A DNA stretch of 64,000 nucleotides from an uncultured Pseudomonadota bacterium (GTDB lineage Bacteria; Pseudomonadota; Alphaproteobacteria; RF32; CAG-239): positions 1-64,000 of the forward strand of contig CACWQS010000002.1 in the NCBI GenBank assembly GCA_902763155.1. The letters are read 5' to 3'. Position 1 is the stretch's first letter; each line of letters opens with the position of its first letter. The translations under genes were made by a program, and so were the position numbers. Shown here piece after piece: positions 44,840 through 52,013 of this stretch. Below the pieces are notes generated by a model that was given only the letters and a program-made list of their open reading frames with translations, was not told the origin of the DNA and did not search any database.

Positions 44840-45202
44840 TCAAGGTTTCAGATACACAGCTTCCGCAAATTCTTGCAACTTGCGAGCCTTATGCTCTACA
44901 ACCTTAACAACTTCAGCTTTCAGACATTCGGGAGACGTGCCGGTAATATGCAATTCAACACTTGAACCGGCGGTAATTAACGCATGCTTGTCGTTAATCG
45001 GCAAATGCCGGAACGGCTCGATGGAAACCTCAAGCAGCGGCAGTTCCGGAAACTTCCATTCTGCACCTTGCCTATTGACTATTGTGCAAGAATTAACGGC
45101 AACTATCACAATTAGTTCATTGTACTTACCACCGTTTTCCCAATAGTTACCACTTATCCAACCGGTAGTAACACCCTTAAGGATTAAATCAATGTTGTTC
45201 AT
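44840..45202 (-). CDS. Hypothetical protein, 120 residues
   Basis: No family recognised. The ATG at 45202 is used. The product is strand-rich in its first two-thirds (IDLILKGVTTGWISGN, LIVIVAVNSCTIVNRQGAEWKF) and ends in a charged helix (KAEVVKVVEHKARKLQEFAEAVYLKP). It has no signal peptide. No convincing ribosome site is seen. It is bounded by the terminator at 44793 and by an AT-rich region with the ppdK terminator. Confidence 0.45.
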   Translation of the reverse strand: MNNIDLILKGVTTGWISGNYWENGGKYNELIVIVAVNSCTIVNRQGAEWKFPELPLLEVSIEPFRHLPINDKHALITAGSSVELHITGTSPECLKAEVVKVVEHKARKLQEFAEAVYLKP

Positions 45203-45292
45203 AAGCAATAATTTTTAAGTGAATATATAAATCATAAAACTTTGCACACATTCTACATAAAATTCAGAAAAAAGCAAGGTACAAATAAAAAA

Positions 45293-45317
45293 GTGCCGGA
45301 AATTTACATTCCGACAC
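45293..45317 (-). terminator. Terminator of ppdK
   Basis: GTGCCGGAA (45293-45301) pairs with TTCCGACAC (45309-45317) with a single mismatch; on the minus strand a TTTTTTATTT run follows. It lies 240 bases beyond the ppdK stop, after two palindromic elements that would therefore be in the ppdK 3' untranslated region. Confidence 0.8.
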
Positions 45318-45337
45318 CTTTACTTCAGCTTTTCCTC

Positions 45338-45442
45338 AAAAACTCGGATAGTGAGGTGAATGCGCCGTTATTTTTCGACGCCGTGTACAAGATAAGTACA
45401 CAAGGAGAAAAACAACAAGTAGTCACCCACTAGACGATTTTT
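45338..45442. repeat. Palindromic element copy C
   Basis: Core GTGTAC (45383-45388) and GTACAC (45396-45401). Outer arms AAAAACTCG (45338-45346) with CGATTTTT (45435-45442). The middle stem TAGTG and GGTGA (45349-45359) pairs with TCACC and CACTA (45423-45432). In copies F and G2 this stem is TAATG and GTCGA with TCGAC and CATTA, so both sides have changed together. Confidence 0.85.
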
Positions 45443-45462
45443 CCTCCATAAGAAGTGGGATA

Positions 45463-45545
45463 AAAGTACTTAATGTAAAGCAGGATTTTTTCGTGGTGTA
45501 CAAAATAGTACATGAGAAAAAATCCTGCAAACAGAAAGTGCTTTT
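45463..45545. repeat. Palindromic element copy D (second type)
   Basis: A perfect 13-base stem GCAGGATTTTTTC (45480-45492) with GAAAAAATCCTGC (45516-45528) encloses the core GTGTAC (45496-45501) and GTACAT (45508-45513). Outer arms AAAAGTACTT (45463-45472) and AAGTGCTTTT (45536-45545) pair with one mismatch. The leader word AGTGGGATAAAAGT is shared with the chimeric copy at 48960. It lies 12 bases after the ppdK stop. Confidence 0.8.
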
Positions 45546-45556
45546 AGCACGCTTCG

Positions 45557-48238
45557 TTAAGCGGCCTTGCGAGCGCTATGCTCCTTCTGCGTCTTGCCAA
45601 ATTTAACAGCGGCTTGGGCTGCTGCCAAACGAGCTACCGGTACACGGAACGGCGAGCAAGAAACATAGTCTAAACCACATTGTTGGAAGAACTCGATAGA
45701 CTTCGGATCGCCACCGTGTTCACCGCAAACGCCCAAGAGCAAATCCGGATTCGTTTGACGACCGAATTCGCAAGCGCGCTTAACCAATTTACCAACGCCT
45801 TCGGTATCAATCGAAGCAAACGGATCTGCTACGTAGATACCTTTCGAACGATAGCAATCTAAGATAGCACCGGTATCATCACGGCTCATACCCAAAGTGG
45901 TTTGTGTCAAGTCATTGGTACCAAAACCGAAGAACGCAGCAGAAGCAGCAATTTCTTCAGCCATCAAAGCAGCACGCGGCAATTCAATCATGGTGCCTAC
46001 TTCATATTCAATGCTCTTACCTTTTTCAGCAAAAATAGCTTGAGCTGTGGTATCAATAATGTTCTTTACGATATCCAATTCTTTCTTAGAACCAATGAGC
46101 GGAACTTCGATTTCAGGCGTAACATTTACACCTTCGGCACGACATTCCATCGCCGCTTCTAAGATAGCACGAGTTTGCATTTCGCAAATTTCCGGATATG
46201 TAACAGCCAAACGGCAACCACGGTGACCAAGCATCGGGTTCATTTCGTGCAAAGCGTTTGCGCGATTCTTAACTTCAGCCAAGGTTTTGCCCATCTTGTC
46301 TGCCAATTCTTGCATTTCAGCATCGGTATGCGGCAAAAATTCATGGAGCGGCGGATCCAACAAACGAATAACTACCGGGAAGCCATTCATTGTACGATAC
46401 AATTCTTTGAAGTCTTCCTTTTGGTAAGGCAACAAACGAGCCAAAGCTGCACGGCGGCCGGCTTCATCATCCGACAAAATCATCGTGCGCATATCAGAAA
46501 TACGCTTAGCATCAAAGAACATGTGTTCCGTTCTGGCCAAACCGATACCTTCAGCACCAAAGTCAACAGCTTGTTTAGCATCAGCCGGAGTTTCGGCATT
46601 AGCACGAACATGCATGGTGCGGATTTCATCAACCCAACCCATGAAGCGACCGAAGTTACCGGAATTGGTATCAGCCTTAACTGTCGGAATCTTACCTTCA
46701 ATAATTTGACCTTTAGCACCATCCAAAGAAACCCAATCACCTTCTTTAATGCAAGAACCGGACTTGGTTGTCATTGTTTTGGTGTTATAATCAATGTTAA
46801 TATCGGTAGAACCGGAAACGCACGGAGTACCCATACCGCGAGCCACAACAGCTGCGTGAGATGTCATACCGCCGCGAGCAGTAATCACACCTTCAGAAGC
46901 ATGCATACCGCCGATATCTTCCGGCGAAGTTTCATTACGAATAAGAACAACTTTTTCGCCTTTAGCTGCCCAAGCTTCTGCATCTTCAGCGCAGAAAACG
47001 GCACGACCTACGGCAGCGCCCGGAGAAGCCGGCAAACCTACGGCAATAACCTTCTTTTCTGCCTTCGGATCCAACATCGGGTGCAATAATTGGTCTAATT
47101 GGTCAGCACCAACGCGCATAATAGCTTCTTCTTTGGTGATCAAACCTTCATCAAACATTTCAACTGCCATACGAACGGCGGCAGCAGCGGTTCTCTTACC
47201 GTTACGGCATTGAAGCATCCACAATTTACCATGTTCAATGGTGAATTCCATATCTTGCATATCTTTGTAGTGTGCTTCCAAGGCGTTACGAACATCAACG
47301 AGTTGCTTATAAAGATGCGGCCACAATTCTTCCAAAGAATTGCCTTCGCCCTTTGAGCTCATCGGTTGCGGAGTTCTGATACCTGCCACCACGTCTTCAC
47401 CTTGAGCATTTACCAGATATTCACCGTAATATTGGTTTTCACCGGTTGCCGGGTCGCGCGAGAAGCAAACACCGGTAGCCGAATCATCACCGGCATTACC
47501 GAACACCATGGTTTGAACGTTACAAGCTGTTCCCCAGTCACCCGGAATATTGTTCAGCTTACGATAGGTAATGGCACGAGCTACGTTCCAAGAACCGAAC
47601 ACGGCACCGATACCGAGCCAGAGTTGTTCCCACGGATCTTGCGGTACAACTTTACCTAATTTTTTACCGATTTCTTTATATTGGGAAACCAATTCTTTCA
47701 AATCTTCAGTAGTCATATCTGTATCAGACTTATAACCCTTAGATTTTTTCAATGCTTCCAAAGCGCCTTCATATTCATCTAAATCAGCACCCAAAACCAC
47801 ATCGGAAAACATTTGAATAAAACGGCGATAAGAGTCGTATGCAAATCTTTCGTTACCAGAAGTTTTTGCCAAACCTTTAACACTTTCATCATTCAAACCG
47901 AGGTTCAAAACGGTATCCATCATACCAGGCATCGAAATGCGAGCGCCTGAACGAACCGAGAACAACAACGGATTGTTATTGTCGCCGAATTTTTTGCCCA
48001 TAATGGCTTCAACACCGGCAACCGCTGCCTTAACTTGATCTTTCAAATCAGACGGATAAGTGTTGTTATTGGCATAGTAATAAGTACAAACTTCTGTTGT
48101 AACCGTAAATCCCGGAGGAACCGGCAAACCAACCTTGTTCATTTCTGCAAGGTTAGCACCTTTACCGCCGAGCAGATTACGCATGTTGGCATCGCCTTCG
48201 GCTTTGCCGTTTCCAAATGTATAAACCCATTTACTCAT
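45557..48238 (-). CDS. ppdK: Pyruvate phosphate dikinase
   Basis: PPDK interconverts pyruvate, ATP and phosphate with PEP, AMP and pyrophosphate. The 893-residue product has the N-terminal nucleotide domain (LLGGKGANLAEM, FSVRSGARISMPGMMDTVLNLG), the phosphohistidine domain with GGMTSHAAVVARGMGTPCVSG, and the C-terminal PEP/pyruvate barrel (GTNDLTQTTLG; GVCGEHGGDP with the catalytic Cys). In a fermenter it probably replaces or backs up pyruvate kinase. A weakly spaced GGAG site lies upstream. Confidence 0.97.
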   Translation of the reverse strand: MSKWVYTFGNGKAEGDANMRNLLGGKGANLAEMNKVGLPVPPGFTVTTEVCTYYYANNNTYPSDLKDQVKAAVAGVEAIMGKKFGDNNNPLLFSVRSGARISMPGMMDTVLNLGLNDESVKGLAKTSGNERFAYDSYRRFIQMFSDVVLGADLDEYEGALEALKKSKGYKSDTDMTTEDLKELVSQYKEIGKKLGKVVPQDPWEQLWLGIGAVFGSWNVARAITYRKLNNIPGDWGTACNVQTMVFGNAGDDSATGVCFSRDPATGENQYYGEYLVNAQGEDVVAGIRTPQPMSSKGEGNSLEELWPHLYKQLVDVRNALEAHYKDMQDMEFTIEHGKLWMLQCRNGKRTAAAAVRMAVEMFDEGLITKEEAIMRVGADQLDQLLHPMLDPKAEKKVIAVGLPASPGAAVGRAVFCAEDAEAWAAKGEKVVLIRNETSPEDIGGMHASEGVITARGGMTSHAAVVARGMGTPCVSGSTDINIDYNTKTMTTKSGSCIKEGDWVSLDGAKGQIIEGKIPTVKADTNSGNFGRFMGWVDEIRTMHVRANAETPADAKQAVDFGAEGIGLARTEHMFFDAKRISDMRTMILSDDEAGRRAALARLLPYQKEDFKELYRTMNGFPVVIRLLDPPLHEFLPHTDAEMQELADKMGKTLAEVKNRANALHEMNPMLGHRGCRLAVTYPEICEMQTRAILEAAMECRAEGVNVTPEIEVPLIGSKKELDIVKNIIDTTAQAIFAEKGKSIEYEVGTMIELPRAALMAEEIAASAAFFGFGTNDLTQTTLGMSRDDTGAILDCYRSKGIYVADPFASIDTEGVGKLVKRACEFGRQTNPDLLLGVCGEHGGDPKSIEFFQQCGLDYVSCSPFRVPVARLAAAQAAVKFGKTQKEHSARKAA

Positions 48239-48463
48239 GGTAATTTAAGCTCCTGTTAGCTAATTAGTTAAAACCAAGCTGCAGCCCACAACGAACCGCA
48301 ACTAAAATCAAAAAAACTTTAATTTGCCGCAAATGTATAACATAAATACTTCAAGTTCAAGCAAAATATTTCAAAATATGAAAATTTTATTAAAATACAA
48401 GAATATCAATCAAAATAGAAAAAAGTATCTTGCTTTTTTTAGGATTCTATCTAATATAAGCCT
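48239..48463. other. AT-rich gap upstream of ppdK
   Basis: From the ppdK start to the ncRNA promoter this stretch holds the ppdK leader (GGAG near 48254) and then about 150 AT-rich bases. I see no other structured element or convincing frame apart from the small minus-strand frame at 48410-48505. Confidence 0.4.
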
Positions 48464-48505
48464 ATCGGCAAGAATTTTGCCGATGGAGCTCGAAACTCCT
48501 TCCAT
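48410..48505 (-). CDS. Possible small protein, 31 residues, antisense to the ncRNA
   Basis: An ATG at 48505 has a strong GAGGAG ribosome site five bases upstream on the minus strand. It reads MEGVSSSIGKILADRLIL, then a basic and aromatic tail (DRILKKARYFFLF). It overlaps the plus-strand RNA at 48464-48606, including its ribosome site. The region also has clear RNA stems, so the frame could be a by-product of them. Confidence 0.25.
   Translation of the reverse strand: MEGVSSSIGKILADRLILDRILKKARYFFLF
48430..48457 (+). promoter_or_regulatory. Promoter of the ncRNA candidate
   Basis: TTGCTT (48430-48435) and TAATAT (48452-48457) are 16 bases apart. The predicted start at about 48464 coincides with the first hairpin of the structured RNA. 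Confidence 0.6.
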
Positions 48506-48606
48506 AAAAACTCCTCTTTTGGGGAGCTGATGAATATATTGAATAAATCAGGCTGACTATGGACAGTTTCGAACTCCCCACCTTGAAGGAATTTAAGGTG
48601 GTTTTT
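48464..48606 (+). ncRNA. Structured ncRNA candidate with terminator
   Basis: The RNA begins with a hairpin ATCGGCAA (48464-48471)/TTGCCGAT (48477-48484). Next is a 13-base stem, GGAGCTCGAAACT (48485-48497) with AGTTTCGAACTCC (48565-48577), one mismatch. Inside, TCCATA (48501-48506) pairs with TATGGA (48558-48563), and two hairpins, CTCC/GGAG (48511-48526) and CTGAT/ATCAG (48527-48551), complete a junction. It ends with the terminator stem CCACCTT (48578-48584)/AAGGTGG (48595-48601) and a T-run. No family was recognised; 6S, tmRNA, RNase P and 4.5S motifs were not seen. Confidence 0.6.
48578..48606 (+). terminator. Terminator of the ncRNA candidate
   Basis: CCACCTT (48578-48584) pairs perfectly with AAGGTGG (48595-48601), followed by TTTTTGTTTT. 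It ends the RNA before the small HTH gene, 40 bases on. Confidence 0.85.
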
Positions 48607-48644
48607 GTTTTAATAATGCAAAAACTTTTAGGGAGCTTAGAACA

Positions 48645-48872
48645 ATGGGAAAATATAAATATTTTATGGATAAACAAGGACGATTAGAAGTCGGATATGC
48701 TCTATGGCAACTGCGCCGAGAAAAAGGAATGACACTTAGCCAAGCTTCTATTCAGATGAATATACCTATCCGAATCATTGACAGCCACGAACTGGGACGG
48801 ATTCAACAATACACTACAATGCGCCGAATGAGCGATTTTTACGGTAAAAAGATGAAAATTGTATTTGAGTAA
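48645..48872 (+). CDS. Small XRE-type HTH protein
   Basis: The 75-residue protein resembles a Cro/C1-type helix-turn-helix: LRREKGMTLSQASIQMNIPIRIIDSHELGR (about residues 24-53) holds the paired helices, then QQYTTMRRMSDFYGKKMKIVFE. It is almost only the DNA-binding domain. AGGGAG lies about 11 bases upstream. A chimeric palindrome starts 15 bases after its stop. It may read the ncRNA promoter or other sites, but nothing shows that. Confidence 0.7.
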   Translation: MGKYKYFMDKQGRLEVGYALWQLRREKGMTLSQASIQMNIPIRIIDSHELGRIQQYTTMRRMSDFYGKKMKIVFE

Positions 48873-48886
48873 AAACAAAAGAAGAC

Positions 48887-49043
48887 AAAAACGCAGATAA
48901 TGAGTCGAGTACGCCGCACTTTTTAAGCGACGTGTACAAAAGAAGTGCCTTTTCCTAAAAGTGGGATAAAAGTGCTTAATGCGGAGAAGGATTTTTTCGC
49001 CGTGTACAAAGTAGTACACGTGCGAAATACAAAATATCAGCGT
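48887..49043. repeat. Chimeric palindromic element (copy E)
   Basis: It starts as the left half of a first-type element (TAATGAGTCGAG, then GTGTAC at 48932-48937). It then changes into the second type (AGTGGGATAAAAGTGCTTAATG, with core GTGTAC 49002-49007 and GTACAC 49014-49019) and ends in TATCAGCGT (49035-49043), which pairs with ACGCAGATA (48891-48899). So the outer arms close while the middle is a mix of the two types, which suggests recombination between copies or insertion of one into another. Confidence 0.65.
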
Positions 49044-49147
49044 AAAACTCGGATAATGAGTCGAGTACGCCGTGCTTTTTGAGCGACGTGTACAAAAGAG
49101 GTACACGAGCGAAAAAAGCACAAGTAATCGACCATTAGACGAGTTTT
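49044..49147. repeat. Palindromic element copy F
   Basis: A well-formed copy. AAAACTCG (49044-49051) pairs with CGAGTTTT (49140-49147). TAATG and GTCGA (49054-49064) pair with TCGAC and CATTA (49128-49137). GTGCTTTTT (49072-49080) pairs with AAAAAGCAC (49113-49121). The core is GTGTAC (49088-49093) with GTACAC (49101-49106). It touches the trmL stop. More than 60 bases are identical to copy G2. Confidence 0.9.
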
Positions 49148-49617
49148 TATATTTTTGGGAAGCCGTTAATCTGTCGCAATCCCTCACTCAGCGCCATCGC
49201 TGCGGAAATTGCCATATTTATCGAACGCGCTTCCGGATTCATCGGAATCAGCAAACGTGCATCAACCGTTTGATGCACATTATCCGGCACACCCGCACTC
49301 TCTCGCCCCATTAAAATGATATCATTCGGTAAAAATTTGAAATCGGTATATGCTTGCGCTCCCTTGGTCGTCATCAACACCAAACGCCCGTATTCCTCTT
49401 TATGCGTTTCACGATAAGCCAAAAAATCCGCCCACGAATTATGACGCCGATATTTTACAAACTCCAGATAATCCATACCGGCACGACGCATTGCTTTTTC
49501 GTTAAAAAGAAAGCCGCACGGTTCGATAATATCAAGTTCCACATTCAAACATGCCCCCAAACGCAGAAGCGTTCCGGTGTTTTGCGGAATATCGGGTTGG
49601 TAGAGAGCCAAGCGCAT
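49147..49617 (-). CDS. trmL: tRNA (cytidine(34)-2'-O)-methyltransferase
   Basis: TrmL methylates the wobble position of tRNA-Leu. The 156-residue product is a minimal SPOUT methyltransferase with ALYQPDIPQNTGTLLRLGACL, IILMGRESAGVPDNVHQ and the knot end IPMNPEARSINMAISAAMALSEGLRQ. Length is standard. Nine bases separate it from secB on the upstream side. Confidence 0.93.
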   Translation of the reverse strand: MRLALYQPDIPQNTGTLLRLGACLNVELDIIEPCGFLFNEKAMRRAGMDYLEFVKYRRHNSWADFLAYRETHKEEYGRLVLMTTKGAQAYTDFKFLPNDIILMGRESAGVPDNVHQTVDARLLIPMNPEARSINMAISAAMALSEGLRQINGFPKI

Positions 49618-49626
49618 CTTATAACC

Positions 49627-50085
49627 TTATGCCTTATTTTCCTGTCCGGCTTCTTCCTGTGCCTTTTTTGCCTGATACATAGATACAAAATCTACCGGAC
49701 TAAGCAAAATCGGCGGCATACCGGCAGCCTGCAAACTGTTCGCCACAATCGAGCGCACAAACGGGAAGATAAGACGCGGCAATTCGATATACAACACCGG
49801 TTCCAAAGCTTCTTCCGGCAAATTGATTGTGGCAACCACACCATACGAAAGCTCGATAATAAATACTTTTTTACCATTTATATCCGCATTGATTTTGGTA
49901 TCCAACAATACCTCATAATTACCGTCTTTCAACTGACGATGTTGCATACCAAGGTCCACATCGACATGCGGTGCGGTACTTATTTCCTTAAATATCTCCG
50001 GTGCAAGCGGAATTTCGATAGACATATCTTTGATGTATTGGCTCAAAATGAGCAAACCGGCCTGCTGATCTTCATTATTTTCCAT
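49627..50085 (-). CDS. secB: Protein-export chaperone SecB
   Basis: SecB holds pre-secretory proteins unfolded and passes them to SecA. The 152-residue product has ILSQYIKDMSIEIPLAP, the DVDLGMQHRQL strand region, FIIELSYGVVATINLPEEALEPVLYIELPRLIFPFVRSIVANSLQAAG and a final Gln/Glu tail. All are hallmarks of the family. The divergent Tim44-like gene begins 125 bases upstream, a common alphaproteobacterial arrangement. Confidence 0.95.
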   Translation of the reverse strand: MENNEDQQAGLLILSQYIKDMSIEIPLAPEIFKEISTAPHVDVDLGMQHRQLKDGNYEVLLDTKINADINGKKVFIIELSYGVVATINLPEEALEPVLYIELPRLIFPFVRSIVANSLQAAGMPPILLSPVDFVSMYQAKKAQEEAGQENKA

Positions 50086-50209
50086 TTTTTATTCTCCGTA
50101 AACTGTTTTTTTGATAAACTTAATACGAAAAAGTTTAATCGTCAAATATTTATATTGATAATTTTCGTAAATGTGATTATATTGGCAAAAAAGTAACTTT
50201 GAGGGAAAG

Positions 50210-50863
50210 ATGTTAGATATTATCGTTTTGGCTATGATTGCCGTTTTTTTAATTAGTAAACTGTATATGGCTTTTGGCGCCAATGCCGAAGAAAAGATGC
50301 CGCGCATTATCATTAAACGTATAGATGCGAACAACGAAAGCGATATGGAAAAAGAAATAGAAAAACTGAACAAAGATTTGGCAAAAACCCTTTGCGCCAA
50401 TGAAAATAATCAGACGGAATGCCATACCAGCGGACTGGTAGAAAAAATAAAAGATTTTAATATCAACGATTTTATTGCCGGTGCTAATCGCGTTTTTGAG
50501 TTAGTATTGCAAGCATTCTACGATAATAAAATGGAAAATGTGAAAGGTCTGTTGAGCAAAAAAGTTTACGACGCATTCAAACAAGCAGTTGATGAGCGCC
50601 AAAAAGAAAAACAAACCACTGAAGTGGAATTTATTTGTTTTGAAAAAACCGAAATTAAAGATGTTCGCACCCTGAAAAACAGCGTTAAAATCATTGTCGA
50701 ATTTGTAACGCAACAAATAAACATTCTGCGCGGCGCCGATGGTAAGGTTATTGCCGGAGATGAAAATTTTATTCAAAAAATTACCGACGTATGGACTTTT
50801 GAAAGAGCACTTAATGCAAAAGATAATAAATGGATTTTGGTTTCAACCAAAAAAAATGCCTAA
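50210..50863 (+). CDS. Tim44-like domain protein
   Basis: The 217-residue product has one N-terminal membrane helix (about 3-22) and a C-terminal Tim44-like domain (FELVLQAFYDNKMENVKGLLSKKVYDAFKQAVDER, WTFERALNAKDNKWILVST). In alphaproteobacteria such proteins are encoded beside secB and mltA, as here, and may act in inner-membrane complex assembly. Its end overlaps the mltA start by eight bases, so they are an operon. Confidence 0.75.
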   Translation: MLDIIVLAMIAVFLISKLYMAFGANAEEKMPRIIIKRIDANNESDMEKEIEKLNKDLAKTLCANENNQTECHTSGLVEKIKDFNINDFIAGANRVFELVLQAFYDNKMENVKGLLSKKVYDAFKQAVDERQKEKQTTEVEFICFEKTEIKDVRTLKNSVKIIVEFVTQQINILRGADGKVIAGDENFIQKITDVWTFERALNAKDNKWILVSTKKNA

Positions 50864-52010
50864 AATCATCGTCAGTTTGTTGCTGATACTTTTGACCGGT
50901 TGCTTTGAAAAAAGTGCCGAGCTTCCTTTGGCTGAAAATGTCCGCTTAGAAAAAACATCATTTAGCGCTTTATCCGGCTGGCAAAATGAAGATTTTGCTT
51001 CCGTTATTGAGGTTTTTGCCAAGAATTGTCAGGTAATTCTTCGGAATTCCAAACCATACATATATGACGCTAAAATCAAAATCAGTACTCCGGAATATCA
51101 GGATGTGTGCCGCCGATTCGCCAACCAAAAAATTTCCGACGGCAAGGCAATGAAAAACTTTATTGAACAAAACTTCGTTCCTTATGCCGTTACAAATAAC
51201 GGCAACGCCGACGGCAAATTTACCTCTTATTACGAAGCCGTTATTCGCGCCTCTAAGACCAAACACGGAGCTTACCAATACCCGATTTACGGCAAACCTA
51301 ATGACCTGATTGAAATTAACTTGCGTGATTTTGACAGCGAGCTGCCGAACACCCGCTTGGTCGGACGAATTGAAAACAACAAATTTGTTCCGTATTATAA
51401 TCGCAAAGACATAGAAAACGGCAACATCAACGCGCCGGTTCTAATGTGGGGTGATGATTTGGTTGATATTCATTTTATGCAAATACAAGGTTCTGCTGTA
51501 GCACAAATGGACGATGGCAGCGAAGTGCGTATCGGTTTTGCCGACAGTAACGGGCGCAAATTTAAAGGTATCGGCAGTATTCTAATTGAAAAAGGTAAAA
51601 TCAGACGAGAAGAATCTTCTATGCCTAAAATTCGCGAATGGCTCCGCAACAATCCGCAAAAAGCCAAGGATTTAATGGCAGAAAACGAGCGCTTTATTTT
51701 CCAACGTTTGACCGATACGGATGGCCCTGTCGGTGCTTACGGAATATCGCTGACCGCCGGTCGCAGTTTGGCGGTTGATAATCGTTACATCCCTCTGGGT
51801 AGCATGATGTGGCTCGATTCGCATAATCCGGATAACGGTAAAATCCGAAAAATTGTTTTTGCTCAAGACATCGGTAGTGCCATTAAAGGCGTGGTGCGCG
51901 GTGATTATTTTTGGGGACATGGCGAAGATGCGCTATATCATGCCGGACGTATGAACTCAACCGGTAAATATTACATTTTGGCTCCGAAAAATTCGGTAAA
52001 GGTCGATTAG
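50856..52010 (+). CDS. mltA: Membrane-bound lytic transglycosylase A
   Basis: MltA cleaves the glycan strands of peptidoglycan. The ATG at 50856 gives a lipoprotein signal with Cys16 (LLTGC) and 384 residues, the usual size. The MltA domain has FTSYYEAVIRASKTKHGAYQYPIYGKP, MQIQGSA and the 3D domain YIPLGSMMWLDSH... AQDIGSAIKGVVRGDYFWGHGEDA with the catalytic Asp. An upstream longer frame lacks a signal and overlaps the previous gene. Confidence 0.92.
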   Translation: MPKIIVSLLLILLTGCFEKSAELPLAENVRLEKTSFSALSGWQNEDFASVIEVFAKNCQVILRNSKPYIYDAKIKISTPEYQDVCRRFANQKISDGKAMKNFIEQNFVPYAVTNNGNADGKFTSYYEAVIRASKTKHGAYQYPIYGKPNDLIEINLRDFDSELPNTRLVGRIENNKFVPYYNRKDIENGNINAPVLMWGDDLVDIHFMQIQGSAVAQMDDGSEVRIGFADSNGRKFKGIGSILIEKGKIRREESSMPKIREWLRNNPQKAKDLMAENERFIFQRLTDTDGPVGAYGISLTAGRSLAVDNRYIPLGSMMWLDSHNPDNGKIRKIVFAQDIGSAIKGVVRGDYFWGHGEDALYHAGRMNSTGKYYILAPKNSVKVD

Positions 52011-52013
52011 ACA

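Noticed and set aside
45242..45433. Plus-strand frame of 63 codons through the ppdK 3' region
   Set aside because: It runs across the terminator and palindrome C, has no ribosome site and no protein-like composition.
48485..48499. T-arm-like GGAG-CTCGAAA-CTCC, possible tRNA or tmRNA piece
   Set aside because: No acceptor stem, D arm or anticodon arm and no CCA end; the bases are better used in the 13-base stem of the ncRNA candidate.
48887..49147. Possible CRISPR array or tandem repeat
   Set aside because: The repeated parts are nested palindromes of different lengths with no regular spacers; no cas genes are near.
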